A stretch of DNA of 64,000 bases, taken from Bradyrhizobium sp. Gha (lineage in GTDB: Bacteria; Pseudomonadota; Alphaproteobacteria; Rhizobiales; Xanthobacteraceae). Shown one piece after another: positions 54,369 through 61,892 of this stretch; position 1 is the first letter of the stretch; each line of letters opens with the position of its first letter. Location of the stretch: positions 47,339 to 111,338 of the forward strand of contig NZ_FOQM01000026.1 of the NCBI RefSeq assembly GCF_900113735.1, given 5' to 3'. The notes under the pieces are model-generated. The model ran no database searches, was not told the DNA's origin, and was given only the letters and a program-made list of their open reading frames with translations. The translations under genes were made by a program, and so were the position numbers.

Positions 54369-55115
54369 CTAGACGCCGAGATAGGTGTGGAGCTTGTCCA
54401 TGTTGGCGGCAAGCTCCGCGTTGGAAAATCCATCAATGATCTTGCCGTGCTCGACGACGTAATAGCGGTCGGCGACGGTGGATGCGAAGCGGAAATTCTG
54501 CTCGACCAGCAGGATGGTAAAACCCTCCTTCTTGAGCCGCGCGATGGTGTGACCGATCTGCTGGATGATAACAGGCGCGAGGCCTTCCGTCGGCTCGTCG
54601 AGCATCAGGAAGCTGGCGCCGGTGCGCAGGATGCGCGCGATCGCGAGCATCTGCTGCTCGCCGCCGGACAGCTTGGTGCCCTGGCTGCTGAGCCGCTCCT
54701 TCAGGTTCGGAAACAGGTCGAAGATCTGTTCGAGCGGCAATCCGCCCGGGCGCACCACCGGCGGCAGCAGGAGATTCTCCCGCACGTCGAGACTGGAGAA
54801 AATTCCCCGCTCCTCCGGACAGAACGCGATGCCCATGCGAGCGATCTTGTCGGAGGTCGCGCGCATGATCTCCTGATCGTTGAATTTGATCGACCCGGCA
54901 CGCTTGCCGATGATGCCCATGATCGACTTGAGCGTGGTCGTCTTGCCGGCACCGTTGCGCCCCAGCAGGGTGACGACCTCGCCGGCGTTCACGTCGAAAT
55001 TGATCCCGTGCAGGATGTGGGACTCGCCGTACCAGGCCTCGAGGTTGCGGACCTGAAGGATGTTGCCGCCGATTGCGGCCCTTGCCGGAGCCTCGGCCAT
55101 CGCAGTCTCAGGCAT
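54369..55115 (-). CDS. livF: ABC transporter ATP-binding protein LivF
   Basis: 248 residues. Walker A LLGRNGAGKTTTLKSIMGII, LivF-specific RMGIAFCPEERGIFSSLDVR, signature LSGGEQQMLAIARIL, Walker B FLMLDEPTEGLAP, and LLVEQNFRFASTVADRYYV. It powers the transporter with LivG. Its start overlaps the livG stop by eight bases. The ending reads MDKLHTYLGV. Confidence 0.95.
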   Translation of the reverse strand: MPETAMAEAPARAAIGGNILQVRNLEAWYGESHILHGINFDVNAGEVVTLLGRNGAGKTTTLKSIMGIIGKRAGSIKFNDQEIMRATSDKIARMGIAFCPEERGIFSSLDVRENLLLPPVVRPGGLPLEQIFDLFPNLKERLSSQGTKLSGGEQQMLAIARILRTGASFLMLDEPTEGLAPVIIQQIGHTIARLKKEGFTILLVEQNFRFASTVADRYYVVEHGKIIDGFSNAELAANMDKLHTYLGV

Positions 55116-55863
55116 GACCGGCTCCCAGATAGGCTTCCTTGACGCGCTCGTCCTTGGTGAGATCGGCGTAGTTGCCTTGCGCGAGCACCTGCCCGCGCGT
55201 CAGCACGGTGATGATGTCGGAGAGATTGGCGACAACGCTCAAATTATGCTCCACCATCAGGATGGTGTACTTCGCCGAGATGCGCTTGATCAGCGCTGCA
55301 ATCTTGTCGATGTCCTCGTGACCCATGCCGGCCATGGGCTCGTCCAGCAGCATCATCTCCGGATCGAGCGCCAGCGTCGTTGCGATCTCCAGCGCGCGCT
55401 TGCGCCCGTAGGGCATCTCGACCGCAGGCGTATTGGCAAACTCGCTCAGGCCGACATCGTTCAGCAATTCCAGCGCGCGGTGGTTGAAACGGTTGAGCAC
55501 CGATTTCGAGCGCCAGAAATCGAACGAGCTGCCATGCTGGCGCTGGAGTGCGACGCGGACGTTTTCCAGCGCGGTCAGGTGCGGAAACACCGCCGAAATC
55601 TGGAATGAGCGGACCAGCCCCATGCGAGCCACGTCCGCCGGCGCCATCGCGGTGATGTCCTGTCCCTTGTACAGGATCTTTCCGGCAGACGGTTTGAGGA
55701 ATTTGGTCAGAAGATTGAAGCACGTCGTCTTGCCGGCGCCGTTGGGGCCGATCAACGCGTGGATACTCCCGCGGCGAACCTTGAGCGCAACGTCGCGGAC
55801 GGCGAAGAAGCCCGCGAACTCCTTGGTCAAGCCTTCCGTTTCGAGAATGAACTCATCGGCCAA
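55108..55863 (-). CDS. livG: ABC transporter ATP-binding protein LivG
   Basis: 251 residues from a TTG at 55863 preceded by a GGGGGG ribosome site, giving MADEFILETEGLTKEF. Walker A IGPNGAGKTTCFNLLTKF, GLVRSFQISAVFPHLTALEN, signature PYGRKRALEIATTLALDPEM, Walker B MLLDEPMAGMGHEDID, LMVEHNLSVVANLSDII. An upstream in-frame start would add eight residues. First gene of the operon livG-livF-binding protein-livH-livM. Confidence 0.93.
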   Translation of the reverse strand: MADEFILETEGLTKEFAGFFAVRDVALKVRRGSIHALIGPNGAGKTTCFNLLTKFLKPSAGKILYKGQDITAMAPADVARMGLVRSFQISAVFPHLTALENVRVALQRQHGSSFDFWRSKSVLNRFNHRALELLNDVGLSEFANTPAVEMPYGRKRALEIATTLALDPEMMLLDEPMAGMGHEDIDKIAALIKRISAKYTILMVEHNLSVVANLSDIITVLTRGQVLAQGNYADLTKDERVKEAYLGAGHA

Positions 55864-56167
55864 ACAGATTTCCCCCCGCCCGCGCAAGTGCGCGGAGCTG
55901 TCCTTGTTCCTTCGGCTTTCCGGGGGCCTTGGAGCCTTCCCGAAACGCCGCCTCCGGGCGCGGAATATGCCGGAGGTGATGGGGGTTAGGCAAGGCGGAA
56001 AGCTGAGCAGGTCAGGCCTCCGGCCGGGAGTCTTATGCTCCCTTAGTTGGAGGTCTTGTGATGTCGCCTGCCGGCCTCCCGGTTCGCAAGACGCCGGTCA
56101 AGTCGTCGTTAACGCTCTTTGGCCCCGCACGCCATCCTTCATCAAAAATTTTCCCGTAAGCGGGATC
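55864..56167. other. Intergenic region between livG and the PAS-like gene
   Basis: 304 bases between divergent genes. It contains GC-rich inverted segments (for example GGAGGCCTGACC/GGCCGGGAGTC around 56010-56030) but no clear promoter, RNA or operator. The liv operon promoter must lie here on the minus strand. Confidence 0.4.
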
Positions 56168-56851
56168 ATGCGTGGGTTTTCATGCGCCGAGATTCTTGTT
56201 TTGGACTTCACCAGCGCCCTTCCCTCCGTCGTCAAGTCGATCAAGCAGCGTGACCTGCTCAACACGTGGTTGCGACTTTACGCGCGCCAGCAGACTGTGC
56301 CGGCGATCTGGGAGTATCAGCCCGCGCGCCTCGAGGAAGAGCTGTCCGACCTGATCTACTTCACCGTGGACGATTCGACGCCGACGGCGCGCCTGACCAT
56401 CCAGAGCGAGGGCACGCGGATCTCGCGCGCCTATGGCCATACCGGCAAGGGCATCCTGCTGGACGATTATGTTGGGCCGCGCCTCGCGCCCTTCGTGATG
56501 CCGGTCTATCAGCAATGCGTCGCACGCGGTCTTCCGGTCTACAGCGTTGCCGACGTCGACGACATCTATGGCCGCGTCGTCGCCTATGAACGGCTACTGC
56601 TCCCGTTCCTGACCGATGACAAGGTCAGTCACATCATCGCATCCCTCAAGACCTTCTGCGAGGATGGCGGCTTCGAGATCAAGAATCTGCTGCGCGGAAA
56701 TGACGCGCCACCGCGTCCGAAACTGAGCATGGTGATCGACCGCGACCTGTTTCACCGAGCGCCGGGCCGCATCGCGGCGGCCGGCATCGTCGAATTTGCC
56801 GAACAGTCCGGCGGCCCTGATGTCAGCGCCGAGATCGTCGAGCTGAACTAG
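56168..56851 (+). CDS. PAS-like signalling protein (PAS_5 type), function unknown
   Basis: 227 residues. ALPSVVKSIKQRDLLNTWLR and EYQPARLEEELSDLIYFTVD form the N-terminal part; a beta-rich core reads TARLTIQSEGTRISRAYGHT, LDDYVGPRLAPFVMPVYQQC and GRVVAYERLLLPFLTDDK, the layout of single PAS domains found alone in alphaproteobacteria (as in MopJ-type proteins). The YERLLLPF block is the most characteristic. There is no output domain, so it probably acts by protein contacts. The first ATG is used; a downstream start is possible. Confidence 0.7.
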   Translation: MRGFSCAEILVLDFTSALPSVVKSIKQRDLLNTWLRLYARQQTVPAIWEYQPARLEEELSDLIYFTVDDSTPTARLTIQSEGTRISRAYGHTGKGILLDDYVGPRLAPFVMPVYQQCVARGLPVYSVADVDDIYGRVVAYERLLLPFLTDDKVSHIIASLKTFCEDGGFEIKNLLRGNDAPPRPKLSMVIDRDLFHRAPGRIAAAGIVEFAEQSGGPDVSAEIVELN

Positions 56852-56858
56852 CTCCCGA

Positions 56859-57224
56859 CTAGCGCTTGCGCGAGGCGGCGCCGATTTCCTTGTCGTAGAC
56901 ATCAGGCTTGAAGCCGACCAGCAGCTTGCCGCCGATTTCCAGCACCGGCCGCTTGATCATCGATGGTTGCGCTAGCATCAGGGTCAGCGCCTTTTTCTCA
57001 GTCAGACCTTCCTTGGCGGCATCGGGCAGCTTCTTGAAGGTGGTGCCGGCGCGATTGAGCAGCGTCTCCCAGCCGAGCTTGTCGCTCCACTGCATGAGCT
57101 TGTCCTTCTCCACACCCGCAGACTTGTAGTCGTGGAACTCATAGGCCACGCCATGGGTCTCGAGCCAGGTGCGCGCCTTCTTCATGGTGTCGCAGTTCTT
57201 GATGCCGTAGATGATGTTGGGCAA
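56859..57224 (-). CDS. ArsC/Spx-like thioredoxin-fold protein (YffB family)
   Basis: 121 residues: IYGIKNCDTMKKARTWLETH at the N-terminus, HGVAYEFHDYKSAGVEKDKL, NRAGTTFKKLPDAAKEGLTE, and MIKRPVLEIGGKLLVGF. Only one cysteine is in the active-site loop and the arsenate-binding second cysteine is absent, so arsenate reduction is unlikely. YffB-type proteins have glutathione-linked or unknown thiol roles. Convergent with the PAS-like gene, seven bases between stops. Confidence 0.88.
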   Translation of the reverse strand: MPNIIYGIKNCDTMKKARTWLETHGVAYEFHDYKSAGVEKDKLMQWSDKLGWETLLNRAGTTFKKLPDAAKEGLTEKKALTLMLAQPSMIKRPVLEIGGKLLVGFKPDVYDKEIGAASRKR

Positions 57225-57331
57225 GACGATCCTCGCGCATACGTCGTGACGTGCAGTAGCGTTGTACGAAACTCCTGATCGCGCGACAACATTGCGAGCA
57301 ACGCTTTCGATCTCTTCCGAACGGACCCATC

Positions 57332-57703
57332 ATGCACGTCACTCACGATCCCGCCGCATCCGCCTCGCCGACCATCGACTTCAACGCGTTCCTCGCGGTC
57401 GATATCCGCGTCGGCACCATCGTCGATGCCAAACCGTTTCCCGAGGCGCGCAAGCCGGCATGGCGGCTGTGGATCGACTTCGGCCCGGCCATCGGCGTCC
57501 GCAAGAGCTCGGCGCAGATCACCGAGAATCACCCGCTCGAAACGCTGGTCGGACAGCAGGTCGCGGCCGTCGTCAATTTCCCGCCGCGCCAGATCGGGCC
57601 TGTGGTCTCTGAGGTGCTGACGCTCGGCTTCCCCGATGCCGACGGCAAGGTCGTGCTAATGCAGCCGAGCAAGCCGGTGCCAAACGGCGGACGGCTGTTC
57701 TAG
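57332..57703 (+). CDS. csaA: CsaA-type tRNA-binding domain protein
   Basis: 123 residues with the OB-fold tRNA-binding region: FLAVDIRVGTIVDAKPFPEA, GVRKSSAQITENHPLETLVG, QQVAAVVNFPPRQIGPVVSE, and QPSKPVPNGGRLF. CsaA acts as a secretion-related chaperone in Bacillus; in proteobacteria its role is less clear. It stands alone between two minus-strand genes. Length and motif order are standard. Confidence 0.88.
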   Translation: MHVTHDPAASASPTIDFNAFLAVDIRVGTIVDAKPFPEARKPAWRLWIDFGPAIGVRKSSAQITENHPLETLVGQQVAAVVNFPPRQIGPVVSEVLTLGFPDADGKVVLMQPSKPVPNGGRLF

Positions 57704-57711
57704 GGATCGTC

Positions 57712-58416
57712 TCACGGCCGCTTCGGAATGTTCAATCCGCGCTGCACGGCAGGCCGCGCCAGCCCGCGCTCGAGCCAGGCAGCGACGGACGTGAACTGGC
57801 TGAATGCGACCAGGTCGCCGGCACCATAGAAGCCGATGAGATTGCGCACCCAGCCGAGCATGGAAATGTCGGCGATGGTGTAGTCGTCATCCATAAACCA
57901 TTGCCGGCCGGAAAGATGCGCTTCCATCACACCGAGCAGGCGCCTGGATTCGCTGACGTAACGCTCGCGCGGACGCTTGTCCTCAAAATCCTTGCCGGCG
58001 AATTTGTGGAAGAAGCCGACCTGGCCGAACATCGGCCCGACGCCGCCCATCTGGAAGTGCAGCCATGCGAGGGTCTGGTAGCGCCGCGCGGCGTCCTGCG
58101 GCAGAAGCTTGCCGGTCTTCTCGGCGAGGTATTGCAGAATCGCACCCGATTCGAACAGCGGCAGTGGCTTGCCGCCGGGGCCATTGGGATCGAGGATCGC
58201 CGGGATCTTGCCGTTCGGATTGAGCGAGAGGAATTCCGGCGTCTTCTGATCGTCCTTGCCGAAGTCGACGAGGTGAACCTCGTAAGGAAGTCCGATCTCC
58301 TCCAGCATGATGGAGACCTTGACACCGTTCGGCGTCGGCAAGGAATAGAGCTGAAGCAAATCGGGATGCTTGGCAGGCCAGCGCTTGGTGATCGGAAAGG
58401 TTGAGAGATCGGACAT
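57712..58416 (-). CDS. Glutathione S-transferase family protein (YghU-like)
   Basis: 234 residues from ATG 58416 (an upstream ATG adds two). N-terminal thioredoxin fold: LLQLYSLPTPNGVKVSIMLE, NPNGKIPAILDP, SGAILQYLAEKTGKLLP. The helical domain has WLHFQMGGVGPMFGQVGFFH, typical of YghU/YfcG disulfide-bond reductases, and YTIADISMLGW. It probably acts on disulfides or hydroperoxides. Nine bases separate its stop from csaA. Confidence 0.9.
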   Translation of the reverse strand: MSDLSTFPITKRWPAKHPDLLQLYSLPTPNGVKVSIMLEEIGLPYEVHLVDFGKDDQKTPEFLSLNPNGKIPAILDPNGPGGKPLPLFESGAILQYLAEKTGKLLPQDAARRYQTLAWLHFQMGGVGPMFGQVGFFHKFAGKDFEDKRPRERYVSESRRLLGVMEAHLSGRQWFMDDDYTIADISMLGWVRNLIGFYGAGDLVAFSQFTSVAAWLERGLARPAVQRGLNIPKRP

Positions 58417-58497
58417 CGGCACCCCGGCGTGGTTCCTGAGATGCCGGTTAGTCTAGGCGAGCCATCGAACGGCGCAAGATCGAGTCATTCGACCTGA

Positions 58498-58641
58498 TTA
58501 CAATGGTCGCAGCAGATGATTGGTGGCGTAGACCACCTCGCTCTGGGCGCGCTGCTCGATGAAGAGTTGCCCGGTGAGGAGCAACGCTCCGATGAAAACG
58601 AGCGCGAGCATCGCGGTAGCGAACTGACTGGCATCATTCAT
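58498..58641 (-). CDS. Tiny membrane protein, predicted general-stress-response target
   Basis: 47 residues from ATG 58641: a polar start (NDASQFATAM), one hydrophobic helix (LALVFIGALLLTGQLFI) and a polar end (EQRAQSEVVYATNHLLRPL). An open frame extends upstream but the ATG after the sigma-EcfG promoter is the natural start. The helix and a charged tail suggest a small inner-membrane protein. Function unknown. The exact GGAAC-N17-CGTT promoter upstream is the main support. Confidence 0.75.
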   Translation of the reverse strand: MNDASQFATAMLALVFIGALLLTGQLFIEQRAQSEVVYATNHLLRPL

Positions 58642-58675
58642 CGCACGAGATTCTCTCAATTCGGTTCGCACGGGG

Positions 58676-58701
58676 AACGCAGACCGACCATCGCCAGTTC
58701 C
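58676..58701 (-). promoter_or_regulatory. Sigma-EcfG promoter of the tiny membrane protein gene
   Basis: On the minus strand GGAAC (58701-58697), 17 bases, CGTT (58679-58676). Perfect consensus; the -10 lies 35 bases before the ATG at 58641. Confidence 0.75.
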
Positions 58702-58805
58702 TGCATGCTTCAAATAAATTGCCTGTTTTTCCCGGACTGCCGGCCAGACATTTCAGTGGATGTAGCGCCCTTTCGCGGGAAACGAAGGGGCCTGTCCAAA
58801 GGCGT

Positions 58806-59498
58806 TTACGCATCCTTCATGAAGGCCGTCACGTGCAGGCGGCGACGGATGCGCATGCCCTGGCGCTGATAGAGCGCAATGGCGGACGCGTTGTTCGAAA
58901 ACACATGCAGGAACGGAATTTCGCCGCGGGCCTCGATCCGGCGCGCGACAGCTGCGAGCAGCGCCTGCGCGTAGCCGCGCCCGCGATAATCGGGGTGGAC
59001 GCAGACCGCGGTCATCTCAACGAACTTTCCCGGCTTCATGCGTTCGCCGGTCATCGCAACCAATTCGCCACCGGCTCGGATGCCAAGGAATGTGCCGAGC
59101 TCGTGCGTCCGCGCGGCGAACGGCCCGGGCCTGGTCAGTGTCGTCAGCGCCATCATCGCGGGAACGTCGGCCGCGCCGAGCGTCACGATCTCCGCGTCGC
59201 GCAACGGGCTGTCGGCGGGCGAGCCGATCATCTGCTCGCCGCTCTCGGCCAGCACAACCTTGAAGCCCGCGGGAACATCGACCGGCTCCAGCGTGAACAG
59301 CGCCGCAACCTGCGAGGGCGACATGAGATCGCCGAGCGCGGTGAAGCTCTCCGCCGACATGTCGACCATGTCGGCAAACGGCGTCATGTCCACGGGATAG
59401 CGCAGCGCCCGCGCGCCGCCTTCGGCCAGATGCTTGTGGCTCGTCGTCAGCGCGCTCCAGATCGGACGATCGAGCAGCGCCTCATCGCTGTCGGACAC
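58806..59498 (-). CDS. GNAT family N-acetyltransferase (FR47-like)
   Basis: 230 residues from a GTG at 59498. The N-terminal half is an unrecognised beta-rich region; the C-terminal half is the acetyltransferase: GIRAGGELVAMTGERMKPG, EMTAVCVHPDYRGRGYAQAL (Q/R-x-x-G-x-G/A loop), and FSNNASAIALYQRQGMRIRR. The substrate is unknown. It sits four bases from the Lin0512 gene and may be co-transcribed with it. Confidence 0.88.
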   Translation of the reverse strand: MSDSDEALLDRPIWSALTTSHKHLAEGGARALRYPVDMTPFADMVDMSAESFTALGDLMSPSQVAALFTLEPVDVPAGFKVVLAESGEQMIGSPADSPLRDAEIVTLGAADVPAMMALTTLTRPGPFAARTHELGTFLGIRAGGELVAMTGERMKPGKFVEMTAVCVHPDYRGRGYAQALLAAVARRIEARGEIPFLHVFSNNASAIALYQRQGMRIRRRLHVTAFMKDA

Positions 59499-59502
59499 CG
59501 GC

Positions 59503-59850
59503 TCAATCCTTGTCGAAGCTGACGATCACGGCCGCATTGGCGATGAGGATGGGATCATTCGCCACTTCCGTCGCCGAGGGAATCTCCAGCCCGCCCTTCA
59601 CCGCGGTCACGGTCACGGTGCCGTAGGGAAGCTCCTTCGCAACCGCCTCCTTGTCGACGGCTTCGGGATTGGGAACGCCGATCGTGACATCGACGAACAT
59701 GTCGTTGGCGGTCTTGCCGATCATCCGGAAGAAGCCGAGGCTCGAATGCCTGATGGCATCCGAGACCGCCCGCTTCGCTGCCTTGGTGGCGTCCCTGCCG
59801 TGAACGTCGACGCCCATGCCCATCTCGGTAACACAACGAACGCGCGCCAT
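59503..59850 (-). CDS. Lin0512 family protein
   Basis: 115 residues from ATG 59850 (AGGA seven bases upstream; ATG 59856 adds two residues). Family pattern: CVTEMGMGVDVHGRDATKAA, KRAVSDAIRHSSLGF and VDVTIGVPNPEAVDKEAVAK, ending IVSFDKD. Lin0512 proteins are small, widespread and uncharacterised. It is encoded next to a ClC channel and a GNAT enzyme, with no clear functional link. Confidence 0.85.
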   Translation of the reverse strand: MARVRCVTEMGMGVDVHGRDATKAAKRAVSDAIRHSSLGFFRMIGKTANDMFVDVTIGVPNPEAVDKEAVAKELPYGTVTVTAVKGGLEIPSATEVANDPILIANAAVIVSFDKD

Positions 59851-59874
59851 GCTCATTCCTGTCGGTGCTGGAGT

Positions 59875-61701
59875 TCAGAGGGGCTGACCTTCCGCGATCC
59901 GCGCCTCCGGCACAAGCGCCTTTTCACGCAGGAAATAGGCGTTGCGATCCTCCTCCTGCGCGTTCACGACCGCGCGAATCCGCAGCAAATCCTTGCGCGC
60001 GACCAGGCCGACCACGCGATGAGTGGCGCGATCGACCACCGGCAGCCGCCCGAGGTCGGAAGCGACCATGAGGTCGGCGACCCGGCCCAGCACGTCGTCA
60101 GGATGCGCCAGCACGACCGAGGTGTCGGACACCACGTCGTCGAGCGTTGCCGCCTGATGATCGCCCTCGGTGCGCCAGCGCAGCACATCGGCACGGGTCA
60201 CCATCCCCGTCAGCCGCCCATCGGCCGCGACGACGGGATAGGATTTGTGGCGCCGCTGATCCGAGGTGAAGAACGCCACTGCCGCGTCGATCGACATGTC
60301 GACCGGCAGCGTATCGACGTGGGTGACCATGACATCGGCCGCGCGCAGCAGTTCGAACGGATCGATCGCGTATTCGCGCGTGATGTGCTGACCACGGCGC
60401 GCGATCTTCTCGGTCAGGATCGAGCGCTTGAGCAACAGCACGGTGACGGCATGCGCCGCGCCGGTCGCCGCCAGCAGCGGCAGCAGCATGTCGATATTCC
60501 CGGTCAGCTCGATCGCGAACATCACGCCGGTGAGCGGCGAGCGCATCGTGCCGCCCATCATCGCGGCCATGCCGACCAGGGCCCAGCACGACGTGCCACC
60601 CGGCAGCACGAGCCCCTCCATCCAGCCGGCCGTGCCGCCGAGGATGAGCAATGGCGCCAATACGCCCCCCGAGGTGCCCGAGCCCAGCGCGACCACCCAG
60701 ATCACGGATTTCACCAGCAGGAGCCGGATCGCCTCGTCGCGCGCCATATGGCCGGACAGGAGATCGGCGATGACGTCGTAGCCGACGCCCAGAGCGCTCG
60801 GATCAATCAAGCCGCCGAGACCGACGATGAGGCCGCCGAGCATCGGCCACCACATCCAGTGCACCGGCAGATGATCGAACAGATCCTCGACGGCGTAGAG
60901 CAGTCGCGTCATCAGTCCCGATTGCAGGCCAGCGACGATGCCGACGCCGGTCGCAGCCGCCAGGCCCCACCAGGGCAGGTCCGGATGCTGCGCGAACGGA
61001 AACAGCGGTCCTGTTCCGAACAGCAACGGGCGCCAGGCCGCCGAGATCACCGCCCCCGTCACCACGGGCAGGAAGCTGCGCGGCTTCCATTCGAACAGCA
61101 GCAGTTCGACCGCGAGCAGCACCGCCGCGATCGGCGTGCCGAAGATCGCCGTCATGCCGGCGGCTGCGCCCGCGACCAGCAGCGTCTTGCGCTCCGCCGC
61201 GGTGAGGTGGAAACATTGCGCGAAGATCGAGCCGATCGCGCCGCCTGTCATGATGATCGGTCCCTCGGCGCCGAACGGACCGCCGCTGCCGATCGAAACC
61301 GCCGACGACAACGGCTTCAGAATCGCGACCTTCGGCTGCATCCGGCTGCCGCCGATCAGGATCACCTCGATCGCTTCGGGGATGCCGTGACCCCGGATCT
61401 TGTCGGATCCGAACCGCGCCATCAGCCCGATCACGAGACCGCCCAGCGCCGGCGCCAGCACCATCCAGATTCCCGGATGGGCATTCGCCAGCGAGACGTT
61501 CTCGGTGCTGAAATGGCCGAACCAGACCAGATTGGTCACCAGCGCAATCAGCTTCAGCAGCACCCAGGCGGCCCCGGCGCCAAGACTGCCGACCAGCAGC
61601 GCCATGCCGATCAGGACAAGCACGCGGCGGTCGGCGGTAAAATCTCCGGGCTTGCCGCGAGGACGCGGGAGGCCGCCGGTCATGTCGGGGGTCTGGCACA
61701 T
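59875..61701 (-). CDS. ClC-type chloride channel/transporter with CBS domains
   Basis: 608 residues from ATG 61701 (AAAGAGC upstream). The ClC core has GHGIPEAIEVILIGGSR, GSGGPFGAEGPIIMTGGAIG (anion site and gating glutamate), GTSGGVLAPLLILGGTAG, and MRSPLTGVMFAIELTG. After about residue 430 two CBS domains follow (VMVTHVDTLPVDMSIDAAVA, MVASDLGRLPVVDRATHR), which usually sense adenine nucleotides. It moves chloride or related anions, possibly in exchange for protons. An orphan palindrome lies just upstream at 61740-61754. Confidence 0.93.
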   Translation of the reverse strand: MCQTPDMTGGLPRPRGKPGDFTADRRVLVLIGMALLVGSLGAGAAWVLLKLIALVTNLVWFGHFSTENVSLANAHPGIWMVLAPALGGLVIGLMARFGSDKIRGHGIPEAIEVILIGGSRMQPKVAILKPLSSAVSIGSGGPFGAEGPIIMTGGAIGSIFAQCFHLTAAERKTLLVAGAAAGMTAIFGTPIAAVLLAVELLLFEWKPRSFLPVVTGAVISAAWRPLLFGTGPLFPFAQHPDLPWWGLAAATGVGIVAGLQSGLMTRLLYAVEDLFDHLPVHWMWWPMLGGLIVGLGGLIDPSALGVGYDVIADLLSGHMARDEAIRLLLVKSVIWVVALGSGTSGGVLAPLLILGGTAGWMEGLVLPGGTSCWALVGMAAMMGGTMRSPLTGVMFAIELTGNIDMLLPLLAATGAAHAVTVLLLKRSILTEKIARRGQHITREYAIDPFELLRAADVMVTHVDTLPVDMSIDAAVAFFTSDQRRHKSYPVVAADGRLTGMVTRADVLRWRTEGDHQAATLDDVVSDTSVVLAHPDDVLGRVADLMVASDLGRLPVVDRATHRVVGLVARKDLLRIRAVVNAQEEDRNAYFLREKALVPEARIAEGQPL

Positions 61702-61739
61702 GGATAGCTCTTTTCGGGAGAATCTTCGCAGGTGCAATA

Positions 61740-61754
61740 TATCGTACTACGATA
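61740..61754. promoter_or_regulatory. Perfect palindrome (TATCGTA-C-TACGATA)
   Basis: Seven-base arms around a single C, in an otherwise AT-rich patch between the ClC start (61701) and a short plus-strand frame (61766). Position and symmetry suggest a dimeric regulator site for one or both. No matching regulator gene is in the window. Confidence 0.6.
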
Positions 61755-61765
61755 CATATCAAGGA

Positions 61766-61822
61766 ATGGCTGCTATGAGCCGGCCTGCAATCAGGAGATC
61801 ATGCATCTCCGAGGTTGGTTAG
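61766..61822 (+). other. Short frame, possibly the remnant of a divergent gene
   Basis: ATG 61766 with AAGGA directly upstream, then 18 codons to TAG 61820-61822 (MAAMSRPAIRRSCISEVG). Too short to call a gene; a repeat follows immediately, so the rest of a former divergent gene may have been lost. Confidence 0.3.
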
Positions 61823-61837
61823 CGCTTCCTTTGCAGC

Positions 61838-61881
61838 CATCCTTCGCGAGGCCCGCCTTCAGCGGGCTTCTCGGGATGAGG
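61838..61881. repeat. Palindromic repeat (CATCCTTCG...GGATGAGG family)
   Basis: CATCC and GGATGAGG flank an inner stem GCCCGC-CTTCA-GCGGGC. It lies 12 bases past the stop of the acetolactate synthase-like gene and probably serves as its transcription stop. The unit resembles a dispersed Rhizobiales element by recall. Confidence 0.7.
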
Positions 61882-61892
61882 TCCCTGCGTCC

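Noticed and set aside
59434..61707. A 757-codon plus-strand open frame opposite the ClC gene
   Set aside because: Its product is dominated by His, Arg, Gln and Asp without any domain; it is the mirror of a strongly supported ClC/CBS protein in GC-rich DNA.
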